A DNA stretch of 64,000 nt from CALMFG01 sp963674805 (GTDB lineage Bacteria; Bacillota; Clostridia; Christensenellales; CALMFG01), in assembly GCA_963674805.2 (NCBI GenBank), contig CAXXNY010000005.1, forward strand, positions 1 through 64,000, in the 5' to 3' direction. Within the stretch, counting starts at the first letter, position 1. Each line of letters opens with the position of its first letter. The position numbers were made by a program, and so were the translations under genes. Below the pieces are notes generated by a model. It ran no database searches, was not told where the DNA came from, and saw nothing but the letters and a program-made list of their open reading frames with translations. Shown piece after piece: positions 63,557 to 64,000 of the stretch.

Positions 63557-64000
63557 ATATTCCATTTCATCATATTCGTATGGCTATTGAAAGCAGTTCG
63601 CTTTATTTGCTTACAATCTATTCGCTATAGTATTTCGATTTCACATATTCTAGTATCTTATTGATTTCCCATATCAATTATAATTCTCCACTTTTATTTT
63701 TGGCATGTTCTGTCGGGTAGATTAAATTTGTCTACAAAAACTGTGTATGTGCAGTGAAGGGGGACGGAGCAAATAAAAAAGTGAAATAAAATTACAAAAT
63801 ACAAAATAAATATTGAAATATAATAATAGATATATTATAATAGCCCTAAACCAGCAAGATAAAGGGTGATATACGCTATTTTTAACGGATATTCCCCTTG
63901 AAACACAATCGAAATAACGTTGATGAGCAGGAATGCTTTTGAAAATGCAATATAAAAGTGAAAAAGAACGGCTGAAAAACAACTCATGAAGAAGAACTTT
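63557..64000. other. AT-rich end of the window, no gene seen
   Basis: The last 440 bases are AT-rich and have no reading frame with ribosome site and coding look. A minus-strand 86-residue reading (63722-63982) is rich in F, I, Y and L, as expected from translated AT-rich DNA, and has no start support. Confidence 0.5.

Noticed and set aside
63722..63982. 86-codon minus-strand reading at the window end
   Set aside because: No ribosome site; amino acids mirror translated AT-rich DNA; no recognisable domain.
1..64000. CRISPR array, tRNA/rRNA, insertion sequence or integrase
   Set aside because: No regularly spaced repeats, no rRNA-like blocks, no recognisable tRNA and no transposase or integrase motifs were seen in reading both strands; a tRNA scan program would be decisive.

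Overview
The window is a 64 kb chromosomal stretch of an anaerobic, fermentative bacterium, most likely a Bacillota (class Clostridia or a relative). This rests on Gram-positive type AGGAGG ribosome sites, TTGACA/TATAAT promoters and intrinsic terminators, together with two glycyl radical enzymes, an indolepyruvate:ferredoxin oxidoreductase, ferredoxin-type Mrp ATPases and a selenium/molybdenum hydroxylase maturation operon. Species cannot be told from the sequence alone. I see no rRNA, tRNA, CRISPR array, transposase or integrase.

Region 1 (1-8624) is the most unusual. It holds a run of same-strand signalling or immunity genes: a broken TIR-transmembrane gene, an AAA-type ATPase ending in a RyR (ryanodine receptor repeat) domain, a SLOG-type nucleotide-binding protein, and three tandem TIR-transmembrane-ectodomain paralogues whose TIR halves are almost identical. 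TIR plus SLOG is the logic of Thoeris, in which a TIR enzyme makes an NAD-derived messenger that a SLOG domain reads; here a RyR-ATPase and membrane-tethered TIRs are added. The first three genes carry about nine frame breaks, many at homopolymers, so they are either decayed or contain sequencing indels.

Region 2 (8673-12920) is one operon of NifX-like proteins, two ferredoxin-MinD ATPases, a flavin reductase and an Mrp/NBP35 ATPase, probably for Fe-S or metal-cofactor handling. Then come a DUF4914 P-loop protein, a secreted DUF1002 protein, a GNAT-RLAN-ATP-grasp fusion, a polar amino-acid ABC transporter, an Rrf2 regulator with a TauE/SafE exporter, and an operon (22823-29687) joining a sodium:solute symporter, two phenylacetate-CoA ligases, IorA/IorB and an ACT protein for aromatic amino-acid (2-oxoacid) catabolism.

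Region 3 (29834-35691) has a 1340-residue DUF4062-NACHT-WD40 STAND protein, an HPP membrane protein and a diguanylate cyclase. Region 4 (36319-47900) has two glycyl radical enzyme modules, each with its own activase and a ROK-type kinase, plus a DeoR and an AraC regulator; the second enzyme and its activase each have one frame break. Region 5 (47962-53587) is the selenium-dependent molybdenum hydroxylase maturation set (yedF, a cysteine desulfurase-like gene, DUF3343, yqeB, selD, xdhC, and divergent yqeC). The hydroxylases themselves are not here.

Region 6 (53603-64000) holds an SDR, three TetR regulators with visible operators, an ABC-F ribosome-protection type protein behind an attenuator-like leader, a radical SAM/SPASM protein, a condensation-domain acyltransferase, a GIY-YIG-like protein and xanthine phosphoribosyltransferase.
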